DNA of 64,000 nucleotides from Pseudomonas sp. Irchel s3f7 (GCF_900187615.1 NZ_FYDO01000012.1:53766-117765), one strand, 5' to 3'. Numbered from the stretch's first letter, positions 29,640 to 38,946 are shown. Notes: a model not told the origin generated them from the letters alone. Numbers and translations are program-made.

Positions 29640-30884
29640 TCATTTGAATGACGCCGGAGGCAAGCCATGGGTGAACACCTTGGCGCTGAATATTGTCGCT
29701 CCTTGCCCCTTATCTCCATCACTGGTGACGGAGTACAAGGTGTTCGTATTGGGATCAATGGCGAGGCTAGTCGATAGCAGGTTGTGCCCTTGTTCGCGCC
29801 CCGGCAGCAGCACCTGGCCAATCGGGATACCGATCTGGTTAAAGACCATTACACGACCTTGCCCATAGATCGCCACATAGACATTGCCATCGGCGTCGAC
29901 CCGCATCGAATCGGGGGAGGGCCCCGTGAAACGGTAGGGGATGGACGAACTGATGGTGGCGATGGTAGTAGCGTTGGCCAGGTCGATGCGATGTAGAAGG
30001 TTGCGGCCAAATTCGGTTGCCCACAGCGTTTTTCCGTCTGGACTTAGCGTAACGCCGTTGGCCATCGAGAGATGCGGCAAGACGACAACAGGAGGCGAAA
30101 GATCGGGAGAAACGTAATAGATCCCGCCCTTTGGCTCGGTCGAGATACCTTTGAAATCACTGAAGTAGAAACCACCCTGTTTGTTGAACGCCAAGTCATT
30201 GGGCATGAATCCGGCGTCTTGCGCGATGATGGTTTGCATTCCCGTGCCATCGGGTTTGACCGCGAAAATCGCGCCGAGGTTGCGGTTCAGATCGAGAGCC
30301 GCGATGAACAGACGTCCGTCGGGATGAAATGCCAGTCCGCCAGGGGAGAGGTTCTCTATCGTGGCTACGATTGAAAGCTGTTTGGTCGGCGAGAGGCGAA
30401 GTACGCGTTTACCCGAAACATCACAGAAAAGCAGGTTGCCCTCGCGGTCAAATATCGCGCCTTCCAGTATCCGACCTTCGTTGGATGCTTTGAACCAGGT
30501 TTGAGCAGTAACCGTTGGAAGGCCTCGTTCCGATACTGGAATGGGTACAGGGCTTTGTGTCTGCTTGTCGTAGGCCAATGCTGAAGAGGCGGGGAGTTGT
30601 CCAGCGTATGCGCCTGTAGCGATGCCGGCGGCGCCGATAGCCAGACAGGCCAGCAGGCTGCTTAGCTGGAGCTTTCTGAGCACTCCAGGGACACGAGCGC
30701 TGCTTCTTCTATCCGAACGTTTCCTACCGACATGAATGCTTGTCGTGTTGATCGCTGTGTGCACCGCAGGCATGTCGAGTTGTGTCAGCGTGGGTAAAGC
30801 GGTCGTAGCGAATAGCCGGCTGGGGGGCGCGCCGGATATCGGCGCGACCAGCCCTTTGAAATTGAACGTTACGCCAATGCTCAT
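29640..30884 (-). CDS. exported SMP-30/gluconolactonase-like beta-propeller protein
   Basis: A 414-residue protein with an SMP-30/Gnl-type six-bladed propeller (ILEGAIFDREGNLLFCDVSG, PGGLAFHPDGRLFIA, ANGVTLSPDGKTLW, PDSMRVDADGNVYVA). These blocks carry the metal-site Glu, Asn and Asp positions of lactonases. A hydrophobic segment at about 75-95 follows a basic region, consistent with an uncleaved anchor or a signal preceded by a long N-terminal extension. The start at 30884 has GGAG at the right distance. It lies 59 bp upstream of the PQQ dehydrogenase gene on the same strand, so it probably opens the lactone that enzyme produces. Confidence 0.82.
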   Translation of the reverse strand: MSIGVTFNFKGLVAPISGAPPSRLFATTALPTLTQLDMPAVHTAINTTSIHVGRKRSDRRSSARVPGVLRKLQLSSLLACLAIGAAGIATGAYAGQLPASSALAYDKQTQSPVPIPVSERGLPTVTAQTWFKASNEGRILEGAIFDREGNLLFCDVSGKRVLRLSPTKQLSIVATIENLSPGGLAFHPDGRLFIAALDLNRNLGAIFAVKPDGTGMQTIIAQDAGFMPNDLAFNKQGGFYFSDFKGISTEPKGGIYYVSPDLSPPVVVLPHLSMANGVTLSPDGKTLWATEFGRNLLHRIDLANATTIATISSSIPYRFTGPSPDSMRVDADGNVYVAIYGQGRVMVFNQIGIPIGQVLLPGREQGHNLLSTSLAIDPNTNTLYSVTSDGDKGQGATIFSAKVFTHGLPPASFK

Positions 30885-31028
30885 AACGAACTCCATTGTG
30901 CAAAGCCTTTTACTCCCCCTCAGGGGCGTAGACTTGTTTATTGTTTGATAGGGTGAAGCTGTGTTTCTTGCGCGCTAACGTTGGGCACACGACCAGCGAA
31001 TGTCAGTCCGCCGGAGGGAACCCCTACT

Positions 31029-31781
31029 TCAAATCTCTTCCCGTGGGTACTGGAGCACGAGGACCTCGGCACCTTCGCCACCTGCTTGGATCTCGAACTT
31101 TTCCTCAGTTGATTCCACGACGATCATGGACCAGAGAGGAAGCTCTTCTTCGCCATGCAGCACGCTGCCGTTTCCGACGAAAACGTAATAACCGGATGCA
31201 ATACCAGGGGGTGGACCGTCCACTTTCATACCAGCGCCCAATCGCAATACCTGAGCGCGCAGCCCATCTGCCTCATCTTCAAAAAGCAGTTCCCAACTCG
31301 CTTCTTCGCGGGCCTGCATCACAGGGGCAATGGAGAACTTGATGGGCTCGGACGTCAGGTGCCGGCGTTTGCTTGGACGCAGTTGCTCCCGGTAGCCAGG
31401 TTCACTCAAATAGACCGGTTGGGAGTTTCCGGTGTACATCCGCATGGCAACGAAGGACAGCCCTTGCGGACCCGCCACGATCGGTCCGTAAGCCGTGTGA
31501 TGATCTTTGAACTGGACGGTGAGCGGTTCAAGTACCTGCCCGCGATTACCCAGTGTGCCACTGCCAGCGATGAACAACTGAAACATCGACACCCCGTGGA
31601 AATGAGGCACTACTGCTTCGTGTGCTCTGAGTTCAGACATTGTCGCCTGGGGGCCTGGGGCCCGCTCTTGAGAGCTCCGCGGGCCAAAGAAGGTCGTTCC
31701 CCAATGCTGGTTTCCGGTACCGGGCGAAACGATAACGCTCCGATTTGCAAGGGCGTCTGCCCCACTGCGCGTGTAAATCAT
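31029..31781 (-). CDS. cupin-like protein of unknown function
   Basis: A 250-residue protein with two cupin-like halves: the first holds AVVPHFHGVSMFQLFIAGSG, the second GPPPGIASGYYVFVGNGSVLHG. It is probably a bicupin of the type found near oxidative catabolism genes, possibly a sensor or small-molecule enzyme. The ATG at 31781 is preferred over an ATG 210 bp upstream because AGGAGC precedes it and the upstream part runs through the promoter region. The gene is divergent from the acyl-CoA synthetase gene and preceded by the 17-bp operator at 31901-31917. Confidence 0.65.
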   Translation of the reverse strand: MIYTRSGADALANRSVIVSPGTGNQHWGTTFFGPRSSQERAPGPQATMSELRAHEAVVPHFHGVSMFQLFIAGSGTLGNRGQVLEPLTVQFKDHHTAYGPIVAGPQGLSFVAMRMYTGNSQPVYLSEPGYREQLRPSKRRHLTSEPIKFSIAPVMQAREEASWELLFEDEADGLRAQVLRLGAGMKVDGPPPGIASGYYVFVGNGSVLHGEEELPLWSMIVVESTEEKFEIQAGGEGAEVLVLQYPREEI

Positions 31782-31900
31782 CACCAATGCTCCTATTGAA
31801 TCTGCATGTATGCAGGACAAATCAACCGTCCATACGAGGCCGTAGCGTGCCCTCGGTCGACGCAAAATCATACTAGCATGTGTTTTGATAATTAGCACAA

Positions 31901-31917
31901 GTTTCAATGAGTGGAAC
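31901..31917 (-). promoter_or_regulatory. 17-bp operator copy 1
   Basis: GTTTCAATGAGTGGAAC on the plus strand, GTTCCACTCATTGAAAC on the minus strand; GTTYC-N7-GRAAC palindrome. It lies upstream of the cupin-like gene's putative -10 at the same spacing as the copies at 46482 and 50448. Confidence 0.75.
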
Positions 31918-31980
31918 TTTTGCGTAGCGGCTGCGTGCTGGGTTAGCGCCGGTGCAAGCTTTTGTAAGATGGTGTTTGTG

Positions 31981-31997
31981 GTTTCATTCATTGAAAC
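31981..31997. promoter_or_regulatory. 17-bp operator copy 2
   Basis: GTTTCATTCATTGAAAC, a perfect GTTTC-N7-GAAAC palindrome (6-bp arms with 5-nt centre), 145 bp upstream of the acyl-CoA synthetase start codon. Confidence 0.75.
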
Positions 31998-32141
31998 CTA
32001 TTCCAAAAATAATTGACTTTCGGCTGGCTGCGGACGACAGTGCACCGTGGCAGCTCTGCTTTTGGGGAGAGCAGAGAAACGACTGCATCTCTTTACCTCG
32101 TCTCCCGATTTTCGATAGCGATCAAGGGCTTCAGTACCGAT

Positions 32142-34256
32142 ATGAATAATTACAAAAACTTGCTTGAACCACGTTCGATTGCGGTTGTAGGCGTGTCGGA
32201 GGATGCGGGACGTCCCGGCTCTCAGGCCGTAAGAGCTCTGATGAGCAATGGATACACCGGCGCGATCTATCCGGTGAATCCCAAATACGAAACCTTTGAA
32301 GGTTTGAAGTGCTATGGGTCCGTTGCCGATATCGAAGGCGACGTCGACCTCGTGGTGGTTGGCGTTCCTGCGCAGGGCGTTTTAGCCGTGCTGGAATCGA
32401 GTGCGCAGAAGAAGGTTCCTTTTGCGGTGGTTCTGAGCGGTGGCTTTCGAGAGAGCGGTCCGGAAGGGATTCTCCGTGAGGAGAAAATGCTCGCGATTGC
32501 CCGGGCGGCGGGCATGCGTATTATCGGGCCCAACTGCCTCGGTTTTGCCAACATCCATTCTCGTGTCTACGCCGCATTCGGCAGCATTACGCGTGAACCG
32601 AAACTCGAGAAAGGGTCGGTATCGCTGGTGACGCAGAGTGGGGGATTCGGCTACAGCATCGCCCTTGCATGTGCCGAAGCCGGTATTGGTTTCCGGCATG
32701 TCATCGCGACGGGCAACGAAAGCGATGTCAACACGGTACAGCTCATTGAGGCGCTGCTTGATGATGACGAGACACACACCATCGTCGCCTATATCGAGGG
32801 AACCAATGACGGTCGTGCGCTGTTGGAAATCGGCCGCAAGGCTACGGCGCGCGGCAAGCCGATCCTGCTGTGGAAGGGGGGCGTCACCGAGCAGGGCGCA
32901 CTAGCGGCCGCATCGCATACCGCCAGCATGACGGGTGTCTATGATTTCTATCGTGCCCTGTTCAAGCAAACGGGGATCGTCGAGATCAGAGAGATCCATG
33001 AAGCGGTGGATTTCCTCAAGGCATTGGAAAGCAAAAAATACCCGGACAATGGGGGGGTCGCGGTGATGGGGGTATCGGGCGGGTCTGCGATCGTATTCGC
33101 AGATGCGGGTGAGCCTGAAGGTCTGACCTTGTGTGAACTTGGTAACGATACCCAGCAAAAGCTGCTGGCGGTCGTACCTAACATCGGGGCCGTCCATAAT
33201 CCAATCGACCTTACCGCAGGGTATTTTTCAGCGGCCAATGGGCAGAAGTTGGAAGCCGCTGTAAGCGCGACGCTTGAAGACCCCGCCGTAGGATCGCTTT
33301 GCATTAACCTGGCAACCACAGGCGCCTCTGGCAGCCTGGCGGCAGCCCAGGTATTGGCCCGAATTGCCGCGTCGGCGTCGAAGCCGATCCTGGTTTTTTC
33401 CTCAGCCCCCAGCGTTCAGATTGCAGAGGCGCTGCGTGTATTCGCTGATGCGGGAATTCCGGTGTTGCCTTCGCCGTCGCGAGCCGCCAAAGCTATCGCA
33501 ATGCTGATGCGATTCAAGCGGACTCAATCGCGCATTTTGCAGATGCAAGAGGATGAGGGGCTCAAAGTAGAGCGAGCTTCTGTACCGCTTAGCACCGCCG
33601 TTGGCAGTCGGTCATCGTTGTCCGAGGTCGAGTCCAAGGAAATGCTGCGTTCCATCGGGATCCCCGTCACAACCGACCTGATCGTGAAGGGTTTTGACGC
33701 TGCGCTGTTCGACAAAGTCAAAGCGCCACTAGTCGTCAAGATTGTCTCTGCGGACATTGCGCACAAAACCGAAATAGGCGGCGTAAAGGTCGGCATTCGG
33801 ACTGCCCAGGAGCTGGAGTCAGCGATCGAGCAGGTGTTAGCCAACGCGCAACGGCATGTGCCTGCCGCCCACATTGAAGGTGTCCTCGTTTCCGAGATGG
33901 TGACAGGTGGCTTCGAACTGATTGCCGGGGTGGTCAAGGATCCTTCATTTGGCCCGGTGGTGGTAGTCGGCGCAGGTGGGATTTATGCGGAAGTACTGAA
34001 GGATTCCGCGTGTCGAATCGCCCCTTTCGGCCTGCCAACCGCTATGGAAATGCTCGATGAATTGCAATGCAGCGTGATCATGAACGGGGTTCGGGGCGCG
34101 CCTCCCCTTGACGTCGATGCTGTTGCCCGCGCGTTGGTGGCGTTATCGCAGTTTGCCTGGGAGCAGCGCAGCGATATAGCCGAAATCGACATCAATCCAA
34201 TGTTTGTATTGCCCCACGGTGTGATTGCCGCGGACGCCTTGATTGTGCGCGGTTAA
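32142..34256 (+). CDS. acyl-CoA synthetase (ADP-forming) family protein
   Basis: A 704-residue single-chain NDP-forming acyl-CoA ligase, expected to activate the pathway's starting acid. The N-terminal CoA-binding domain has IAVVGVSEDAGRPGSQAV; succinyl-CoA-ligase-like domains follow with GPNCLGF and the conserved active-site region LVTQSGGFGYSIA. The phospho-His region is near ASHTASMTGVYD, and the C-terminal ATP-grasp domain has PLVVKIVSADIAHKTEIGGV. The start at 32142 gives the normal domain start; an ATG at 32013 would add 43 unrelated residues. It is the first + gene of the island. The acid substrate is unknown. Confidence 0.85.
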   Translation: MNNYKNLLEPRSIAVVGVSEDAGRPGSQAVRALMSNGYTGAIYPVNPKYETFEGLKCYGSVADIEGDVDLVVVGVPAQGVLAVLESSAQKKVPFAVVLSGGFRESGPEGILREEKMLAIARAAGMRIIGPNCLGFANIHSRVYAAFGSITREPKLEKGSVSLVTQSGGFGYSIALACAEAGIGFRHVIATGNESDVNTVQLIEALLDDDETHTIVAYIEGTNDGRALLEIGRKATARGKPILLWKGGVTEQGALAAASHTASMTGVYDFYRALFKQTGIVEIREIHEAVDFLKALESKKYPDNGGVAVMGVSGGSAIVFADAGEPEGLTLCELGNDTQQKLLAVVPNIGAVHNPIDLTAGYFSAANGQKLEAAVSATLEDPAVGSLCINLATTGASGSLAAAQVLARIAASASKPILVFSSAPSVQIAEALRVFADAGIPVLPSPSRAAKAIAMLMRFKRTQSRILQMQEDEGLKVERASVPLSTAVGSRSSLSEVESKEMLRSIGIPVTTDLIVKGFDAALFDKVKAPLVVKIVSADIAHKTEIGGVKVGIRTAQELESAIEQVLANAQRHVPAAHIEGVLVSEMVTGGFELIAGVVKDPSFGPVVVVGAGGIYAEVLKDSACRIAPFGLPTAMEMLDELQCSVIMNGVRGAPPLDVDAVARALVALSQFAWEQRSDIAEIDINPMFVLPHGVIAADALIVRG

Positions 34257-34324
34257 TGAACCGCCCCCAAGCTTGTCGCGAGAAAGAGCAATGTACAAAA
34301 CATTCTGTAAAGGGGTGAATCGCT

Positions 34325-35365
34325 ATGAATGACAGTCTGTCCGCCACATTGACGCATCGGGTCAATGTGAAGCCTATCGACCGCACGTTCGAGGTGCAGC
34401 AAGACGATACGATACTTGCTGCCGCCCTCAAAAGCGGGTGTCAACTGCCCTACAGTTGTCAAAATGGCATCTGCGGAACCTGTCGGGCCAAAGTACTCGA
34501 CGGGGTGGTCGATCATGCGGAGTCCAGCATGGCGATACTTTCCAACGAGGACCGGCAGCAGGGATACGCGCTCCTGTGCCAGGCAAAGGCTTTAACCGCA
34601 TTGACGATCGCCTGCGAGGTGGTGGAAGCAACACAAGACATCCCTATTCGACGGCTTGTTTCCCGTGTCGATCGTCTTGAGCGCCTGGCCGAGGATGTGA
34701 TGAGAATTCGCCTACGCCTCCCTGCCAAGGAGTCTTTCAGGTTTTTGCCTGGGCAATACATCAACGTCGTGATGCCAGGCGGTATTCGTCGCAGTTTGTC
34801 GCTGGCAAACGTGCCCGACGACAACGTGTTGGAATTGCATCTCAGGAATTACGGTGGCCCGTTTAGCCAACACGTTTTCAATGTCATGAAAGAAAACGAC
34901 CTGGTGCGCCTTGAAGGCCCGCTAGGTACTTTTTTTGTGCGTGAAGACAGCAGCAAACCAATGGTCTTCGTTGCCAGCGGCACAGGGTTCGCACCGATCA
35001 AAGCCATGATTGAGCGCGAACTTGAAAAAGCATCGAGTCGTGAAATAACGCTCTATTGGGGCGGGCGAAGGGCCTCGGATCTGTATTTGAGTTCCGTTGC
35101 CGAGGCTTGGACGAAAAGTCACAACGTCACGTTCATACCTGTCCTGTCAGAAGCGCACCCCGACGACCTATGGGAAGGTCGGGTCGGCTTTGTTCACCGT
35201 GCAGTCATGGAAGATTACGAGGATCTTTCCCAGCATCAGGTCTATGCCTGTGGAGCGCCCATCGTCGTGCAATCGGCAAGACAGGATTTTGTGGCGTTAC
35301 GCAACCTCCCCGAGGAAGAGTTCTTCGCGGACATGTTTGTGTCGGGACAAAAGGCTGTCCAGTAG
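34325..35365 (+). CDS. 2Fe-2S ferredoxin--FAD/NAD(P)H reductase (phenol hydroxylase P5/AscD-like)
   Basis: Electron-transfer flavoprotein of 346 residues. The N-terminal plant-type ferredoxin domain has the cluster motif CQNGICGTC plus an upstream Cys and a later C (ALLCQ), giving four ligands. The FAD domain follows with RSLSLANVP (variant of the RxYS motif: RSLS) and the NAD domain with GTGFAPIKAM. Such reductases normally feed an oxygenase or deoxygenase (phenol hydroxylase, CDP-glucoseen reductase). No oxygenase is encoded nearby, so its partner is unidentified. It lies 68 bp after the synthetase gene. Confidence 0.85.
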   Translation: MNDSLSATLTHRVNVKPIDRTFEVQQDDTILAAALKSGCQLPYSCQNGICGTCRAKVLDGVVDHAESSMAILSNEDRQQGYALLCQAKALTALTIACEVVEATQDIPIRRLVSRVDRLERLAEDVMRIRLRLPAKESFRFLPGQYINVVMPGGIRRSLSLANVPDDNVLELHLRNYGGPFSQHVFNVMKENDLVRLEGPLGTFFVREDSSKPMVFVASGTGFAPIKAMIERELEKASSREITLYWGGRRASDLYLSSVAEAWTKSHNVTFIPVLSEAHPDDLWEGRVGFVHRAVMEDYEDLSQHQVYACGAPIVVQSARQDFVALRNLPEEEFFADMFVSGQKAVQ

Positions 35366-35416
35366 AACTCGTGTCGTGTGTCTCGATTGAAAATAAAAAC
35401 AAGCACGTGGAGGAAG

Positions 35417-36154
35417 ATGTCCGTGGATGAACTAGCCAGCGAGTTGACGGTTGAGCGACATGAGTCGCTCCTGTGGATCACTCTGAATCGTGCCGCCAAG
35501 GCGAATGCCATGACGGTGGATATGATGGAGCGTGTGACGGCTGCACTGCAGGCAGCCACTGATGACCCGCAGATAAACGCGGTGATGCTGACCGGCTCTG
35601 GCGAGCGCGTGTTCTGCGCAGGGGTCGATATTCGTGAACAACCGGCGGACGGTGATACGGCACGCCAGCGTGAACGAAGGTCGTTAGCGTTGGCGGCGCT
35701 GCAGGACGCCGTGATGGACTGCCCCAAGCCAGTTGTCACAGTGCTCAATGGTACCGCGACGGGAGGTGGCGCGATGCTTGCGCTCTTGGCGGATGCCTGT
35801 GTCGCCGTCGATACCGCGAAACTGTCGTTGCCCGAAATTGATTTGGGTATCGCCACCTTCTCGGGTGCGAACATTTTAGAGGTCATCGGCGGACGCGCTT
35901 TGGCGCTTGATCTGATTCAGAGCGGCAGGGCGATGAAGGCTACCGAAGCATTGGCGAGAGGGCTGGTCCGCGAGGTAGCCCTGCGAGACGAACTCCATTT
36001 GAAAGCTTCGGCGCTGGGGCAGGCGTTGGGGGCAAAGAACCCGCGCACGTTTGCCGAAAACAAGCGGTGGCTCAATCGTTCGCTGAGAGCTGCATTGTTG
36101 CTGGCTCGGGACGAGCATGCACGACACCGTGCACTGGCTCAGGCCGAGCAATAG
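35417..36154 (+). CDS. enoyl-CoA hydratase/isomerase family protein 1
   Basis: Crotonase-fold protein of 245 residues with the CoA-binding segment VFCAGVDI (the AGxD motif) and the oxyanion-hole region LNGTATGGGAMLALLADACVA. The later EIDLGIATFSG carries the family's catalytic-loop position, but the usual Glu residue of the first motif is replaced, so it could be a hydratase, isomerase or hydrolase. GGAGG lies only 3 nt before ATG 35417; a GTG at 35423 has better spacing and may be the real start. Downstream of the reductase gene in the same direction. Confidence 0.82.
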   Translation: MSVDELASELTVERHESLLWITLNRAAKANAMTVDMMERVTAALQAATDDPQINAVMLTGSGERVFCAGVDIREQPADGDTARQRERRSLALAALQDAVMDCPKPVVTVLNGTATGGGAMLALLADACVAVDTAKLSLPEIDLGIATFSGANILEVIGGRALALDLIQSGRAMKATEALARGLVREVALRDELHLKASALGQALGAKNPRTFAENKRWLNRSLRAALLLARDEHARHRALAQAEQ

Positions 36155-36217
36155 CGCAGCGGGCAACGAGTGGGGTTTTGCACGGGCGGCGTGTCCATAT
36201 CGAACTGAGGGAATATG

Positions 36218-37012
36218 ATGTCTGATCTAGAAGTCAGTACCGTTGGCCGGGTCATGGTAGCCAAGCTAAACCGGCCCGAAAAAAAGAACGCCTTGAGCGA
36301 GAGCATGCTGGATTCACTTCGCACTGCATTGCTGGCTGCCGATGAAAATGATGACATCGGTTGTTTCGTCATCACCGGTGCCGGTGATGCATTCTGCTCC
36401 GGAGGCGACCTGGGCCGTCGGGCCGCCGAAAGCGCAGAGGGGGATCCAACGCCGCTCGAGCGTAAAATCAGATTGCAAAAAGTCACCCACCAGGTGGCAT
36501 TAGCGATCGAGAGCTTTGAAAAGCCACTCATTGCGGCGGTAAACGGCGCGGCGGTGGGGGCGGGCATGGATCTTTCGTTGCAGTGCGATATGCGTTTCGC
36601 ATCAGAGTCGGCTCGATTTGCTGAGGCTTATATTCGTGTTGGCCTGATCCCTGGAAATGGCGGTTGCTATTTGCTGCCGCGCATAGTCGGTACCGCGAAA
36701 GCCCTGGAATTATTATGGACGGGCGATTTCGTCAGTGCTGAAGAGGCGTTGGCATTGGGCATCGTCAACCGAGTATTCAGTGATGACGAGCTCATGCAGC
36801 AAACGCTGGATTTTGCTACACGCCTGGCGGATGGCCCTCCCATCCAGCAACGCAGCATAAAGAAGCTGCTATACCAATCGCTGCGGACCGATTTACGGAC
36901 GAGCTTGGAGTCGGTGGCTGCGCAGATGGCCGTGGTGCAATCCACGGATGATTACAAGGAGGCCATCAAAGCTTACAAGGAAAAAAGGAAACCGCGTTTT
37001 ATCGGCAAATAG
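36218..37012 (+). CDS. enoyl-CoA hydratase/isomerase family protein 2
   Basis: Second crotonase-family enzyme (264 residues): NRPEKKNALSESML, FCSGGDLGRR (AGxD-type loop), AAVNGAAVGAGMDLSLQCD and the LIPGNGGCYLLPRIVG segment. ATG codons occur at 36215 and 36218; the GAGGGA site fits the second better. It resembles short-chain acyl-CoA hydratases. Its coexistence with the bifunctional enzyme at 50624 suggests it acts on a branched or cyclic intermediate rather than the linear one. Confidence 0.84.
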   Translation: MSDLEVSTVGRVMVAKLNRPEKKNALSESMLDSLRTALLAADENDDIGCFVITGAGDAFCSGGDLGRRAAESAEGDPTPLERKIRLQKVTHQVALAIESFEKPLIAAVNGAAVGAGMDLSLQCDMRFASESARFAEAYIRVGLIPGNGGCYLLPRIVGTAKALELLWTGDFVSAEEALALGIVNRVFSDDELMQQTLDFATRLADGPPIQQRSIKKLLYQSLRTDLRTSLESVAAQMAVVQSTDDYKEAIKAYKEKRKPRFIGK

Positions 37013-37067
37013 CGTGTCGTGCCTGGACCGACCGGTCCAGGCATCGTTGTGATAGTGGAGGTGTCCG

Positions 37068-38000
37068 ATGGAACTGCGTCAACTGCGCTACTTTGTCCGG
37101 GTAGTTGAGTGTGGAAGCATGGGGCGAGCAGCGCTTGAACTCGATGTTGTCACCTCGGCCCTCAGTCAACAAATCAGTCGACTGGAGAATGAACTGTCCG
37201 TTCGGTTGCTGCTAAGAAAGAAGAGCGGCGTGCAGCCCACCAGCGCCGGATTGGCATTCTGGCATCGAGCACAACTGGTGTTGCGCAACGCAGAGGATGC
37301 GGCCCACGCGGCCAGGACTGGACGGTTCGCCGGGCATGTCACGGTGGGATTGGCTCCATCCACCTCAGGCGTCGTTGCACTGCCGTTCATGGAGGCGATG
37401 CGAGAGCGATACCCGGATATTTCCCTTCGTATTGTCGAGGCGTTATCGGGCAACCTGGAGCGGATGCTGAGTGCTAGACAGATCGATCTTGCGATATTGT
37501 TTGGCGCTGATCATGGGCGCAGATTCAGCACTCAACCGCTGGTAAATGAACGTCTTTTCGCTATTTCCGCAGCTGACTTTTCCCTGGTCCGCAAGAGTGA
37601 ATCGCTGTCAATCAGTGAGCTTTCCAACGTCCCCCTTATATTGCCCGGCAGTACGCATGGCCTCAGGGCGCTGATAAACAATGCTTTTGAAAGAGAAGGC
37701 TGCACGATGAACGTCATCGCGGAAATCGACGGGCTTGCGATACTCATGGACGCGGTGGGGGCGGGCTTGGGGATGACGGTGCAACCTAGCGCGGCACTTG
37801 CAAGGCATGATAAAGACCGTTTCGATACGGTACCCATTTCCGAGTTCAATTTTACCCGCTTGAATCAAGTCGCCAGTTTGTCGGACGATGAGTTGTCGCC
37901 GGCGGGTTTGGCAGCACGTGTTGTTTTGGCTGACGTCGTTCGCACGTTGGTTTCGGATAAACGTTGGCTGGGCACGCAACTGGTAACGGTGCCCGACTGA
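37068..38000 (+). CDS. LysR family transcriptional regulator (island)
   Basis: A 310-residue LysR-type protein of the NAC/Cbl-like subgroup, with the N-terminus MELRQLRYFVRVVECGSMGR, a helix-turn-helix within about residues 18-40 (LDVVTSALSQQISRLE) and a full effector domain. It follows the second hydratase gene with 55 bp spacing. It may respond to a pathway intermediate; no operator for it can be pointed to. Confidence 0.9.
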   Translation: MELRQLRYFVRVVECGSMGRAALELDVVTSALSQQISRLENELSVRLLLRKKSGVQPTSAGLAFWHRAQLVLRNAEDAAHAARTGRFAGHVTVGLAPSTSGVVALPFMEAMRERYPDISLRIVEALSGNLERMLSARQIDLAILFGADHGRRFSTQPLVNERLFAISAADFSLVRKSESLSISELSNVPLILPGSTHGLRALINNAFEREGCTMNVIAEIDGLAILMDAVGAGLGMTVQPSAALARHDKDRFDTVPISEFNFTRLNQVASLSDDELSPAGLAARVVLADVVRTLVSDKRWLGTQLVTVPD

Positions 38001-38084
38001 ACAAGGCGCGGTCGCCAGCCGTCTCGATGTGCCTCCGTTCTCGAGTTCGGTGGGTGGAACTGAAGTTGGCGAGTGAAATAGCGT

Positions 38085-38096
38085 CATGCTAGTATG
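38085..38096 (+). promoter_or_regulatory. promoter core upstream of the iclR-type gene
   Basis: CATGCTAGTATG, identical to the minus-strand sequence around 31881-31870 in the cupin-like gene's promoter. It contains TAGTAT, a likely -10, and is itself nearly palindromic around CTAG. Upstream, GTTC...GGAAC and a half-site AGTGAAAT resemble the island operator, but spacing is different, so the relation is uncertain. Confidence 0.45.
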
Positions 38097-38190
38097 TTAT
38101 TTTGAGACTGATTCTCGTTTGTTGGCGAATGAAGCATTTCGTGTCGAGGAGGATCGTTACGATCAACGATTTTGATGGGGTTTTTCAAGA

Positions 38191-38946
38191 ATGATGCGCT
38201 CTGTGCAACGTATCTTGGCAGTTTTCGAAAGCTTTAGTTCAGACCGCAGCAGCCTTACGCTTCAAGACATTGCAGACCGTATCGAGCTACCGAAGTCGAC
38301 GACGTTTCGTATTGTCCAGAGTCTTGAAAAGGCTGGCTACCTGGTACGTCTCGAGCAGCAATATTGCTTGTCCTTCCGGTTCACGCGCTTGGCTGGCCTG
38401 GTAAAAAGTACCCTGGGTATTCGTGAGATCGCTCGACCCGTATTGCAAGAACTCGCTGAGCAGACTGAAGAAACAGTCTCCATCCATGCGGTGAGTGATC
38501 GCAATCGAGTCTGTCTCGACTCGGTCACTACCAGCTCGGCACCGTTGCGCGCGGTGGTCCAGGCGGGTGAACAGATTCCCTTGTTGGTAGGATCTGCTTC
38601 AAAGGTCTTGATGGCCTATATGCCCAAAGCCCAGCTCACCCCGTTAGTCAAAAATGTTGCCAAAGCGACGAAGCGCACCAATGGCGCGGTGCTTGAAGAG
38701 TTCGCCATGATCCGGGAGCAGGGTTATGCCGTTTCCCATGGGGAACGGCTGTTAGGCATCTCGGCGATCTCGGTACCCATCAAGGACGTCAATCAAGAAG
38801 TGCACTATTGCTTGTCGGTGGGGGCACCGACTGTCCGAATGAACATGAATGAAAAGGAGTTTATCGAGTTGGCGGTCAAAGGTGCTGAAGTCATATCGCG
38901 ACAATTCGGTGGAGAGGTGGCCTTGCCCGCGCCTACATCCGACTGA
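38191..38946 (+). CDS. IclR family transcriptional regulator
   Basis: A 251-residue IclR-type regulator: N-terminal winged helix-turn-helix (about residues 5-65, including LTLQDIADRIELPKSTTFRI) and a C-terminal effector domain with the family signature region GEQIPLLVGSASKVLMAY. It is the only IclR-family gene seen in the window. IclR proteins bind palindromes of about 15-17 bp near catabolic promoters, so this is the best candidate for the GTTYC-N7-GRAAC motif found at three island promoter regions. Confidence 0.92.
   Translation: MMRSVQRILAVFESFSSDRSSLTLQDIADRIELPKSTTFRIVQSLEKAGYLVRLEQQYCLSFRFTRLAGLVKSTLGIREIARPVLQELAEQTEETVSIHAVSDRNRVCLDSVTTSSAPLRAVVQAGEQIPLLVGSASKVLMAYMPKAQLTPLVKNVAKATKRTNGAVLEEFAMIREQGYAVSHGERLLGISAISVPIKDVNQEVHYCLSVGAPTVRMNMNEKEFIELAVKGAEVISRQFGGEVALPAPTSD

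Larger units (their letters stand above)
31782..32141. promoter_or_regulatory. divergent promoter region with two 17-bp palindromes
   Basis: Spacer between the cupin-like gene (minus) and the acyl-CoA synthetase gene (plus). It carries two copies of the island operator (31901-31917 and 31981-31997), 80 bp apart from start to start. On the minus strand the first is followed at exactly 42 nt by TAGTAT (31875-31870), a likely -10 element for the cupin-like gene. In the plus direction the second palindrome lies between a TTGTGG and a TATTCC box 17 nt apart. Confidence 0.7.

Noticed and set aside
38045..38062. AGTTC-N8-GAACT-like repeat upstream of the iclR gene as a sixth island operator
   Set aside because: The spacing is one base different from the other sites and it lies 45 rather than 42 nt from the TAGTAT box; kept only as a possible relative.
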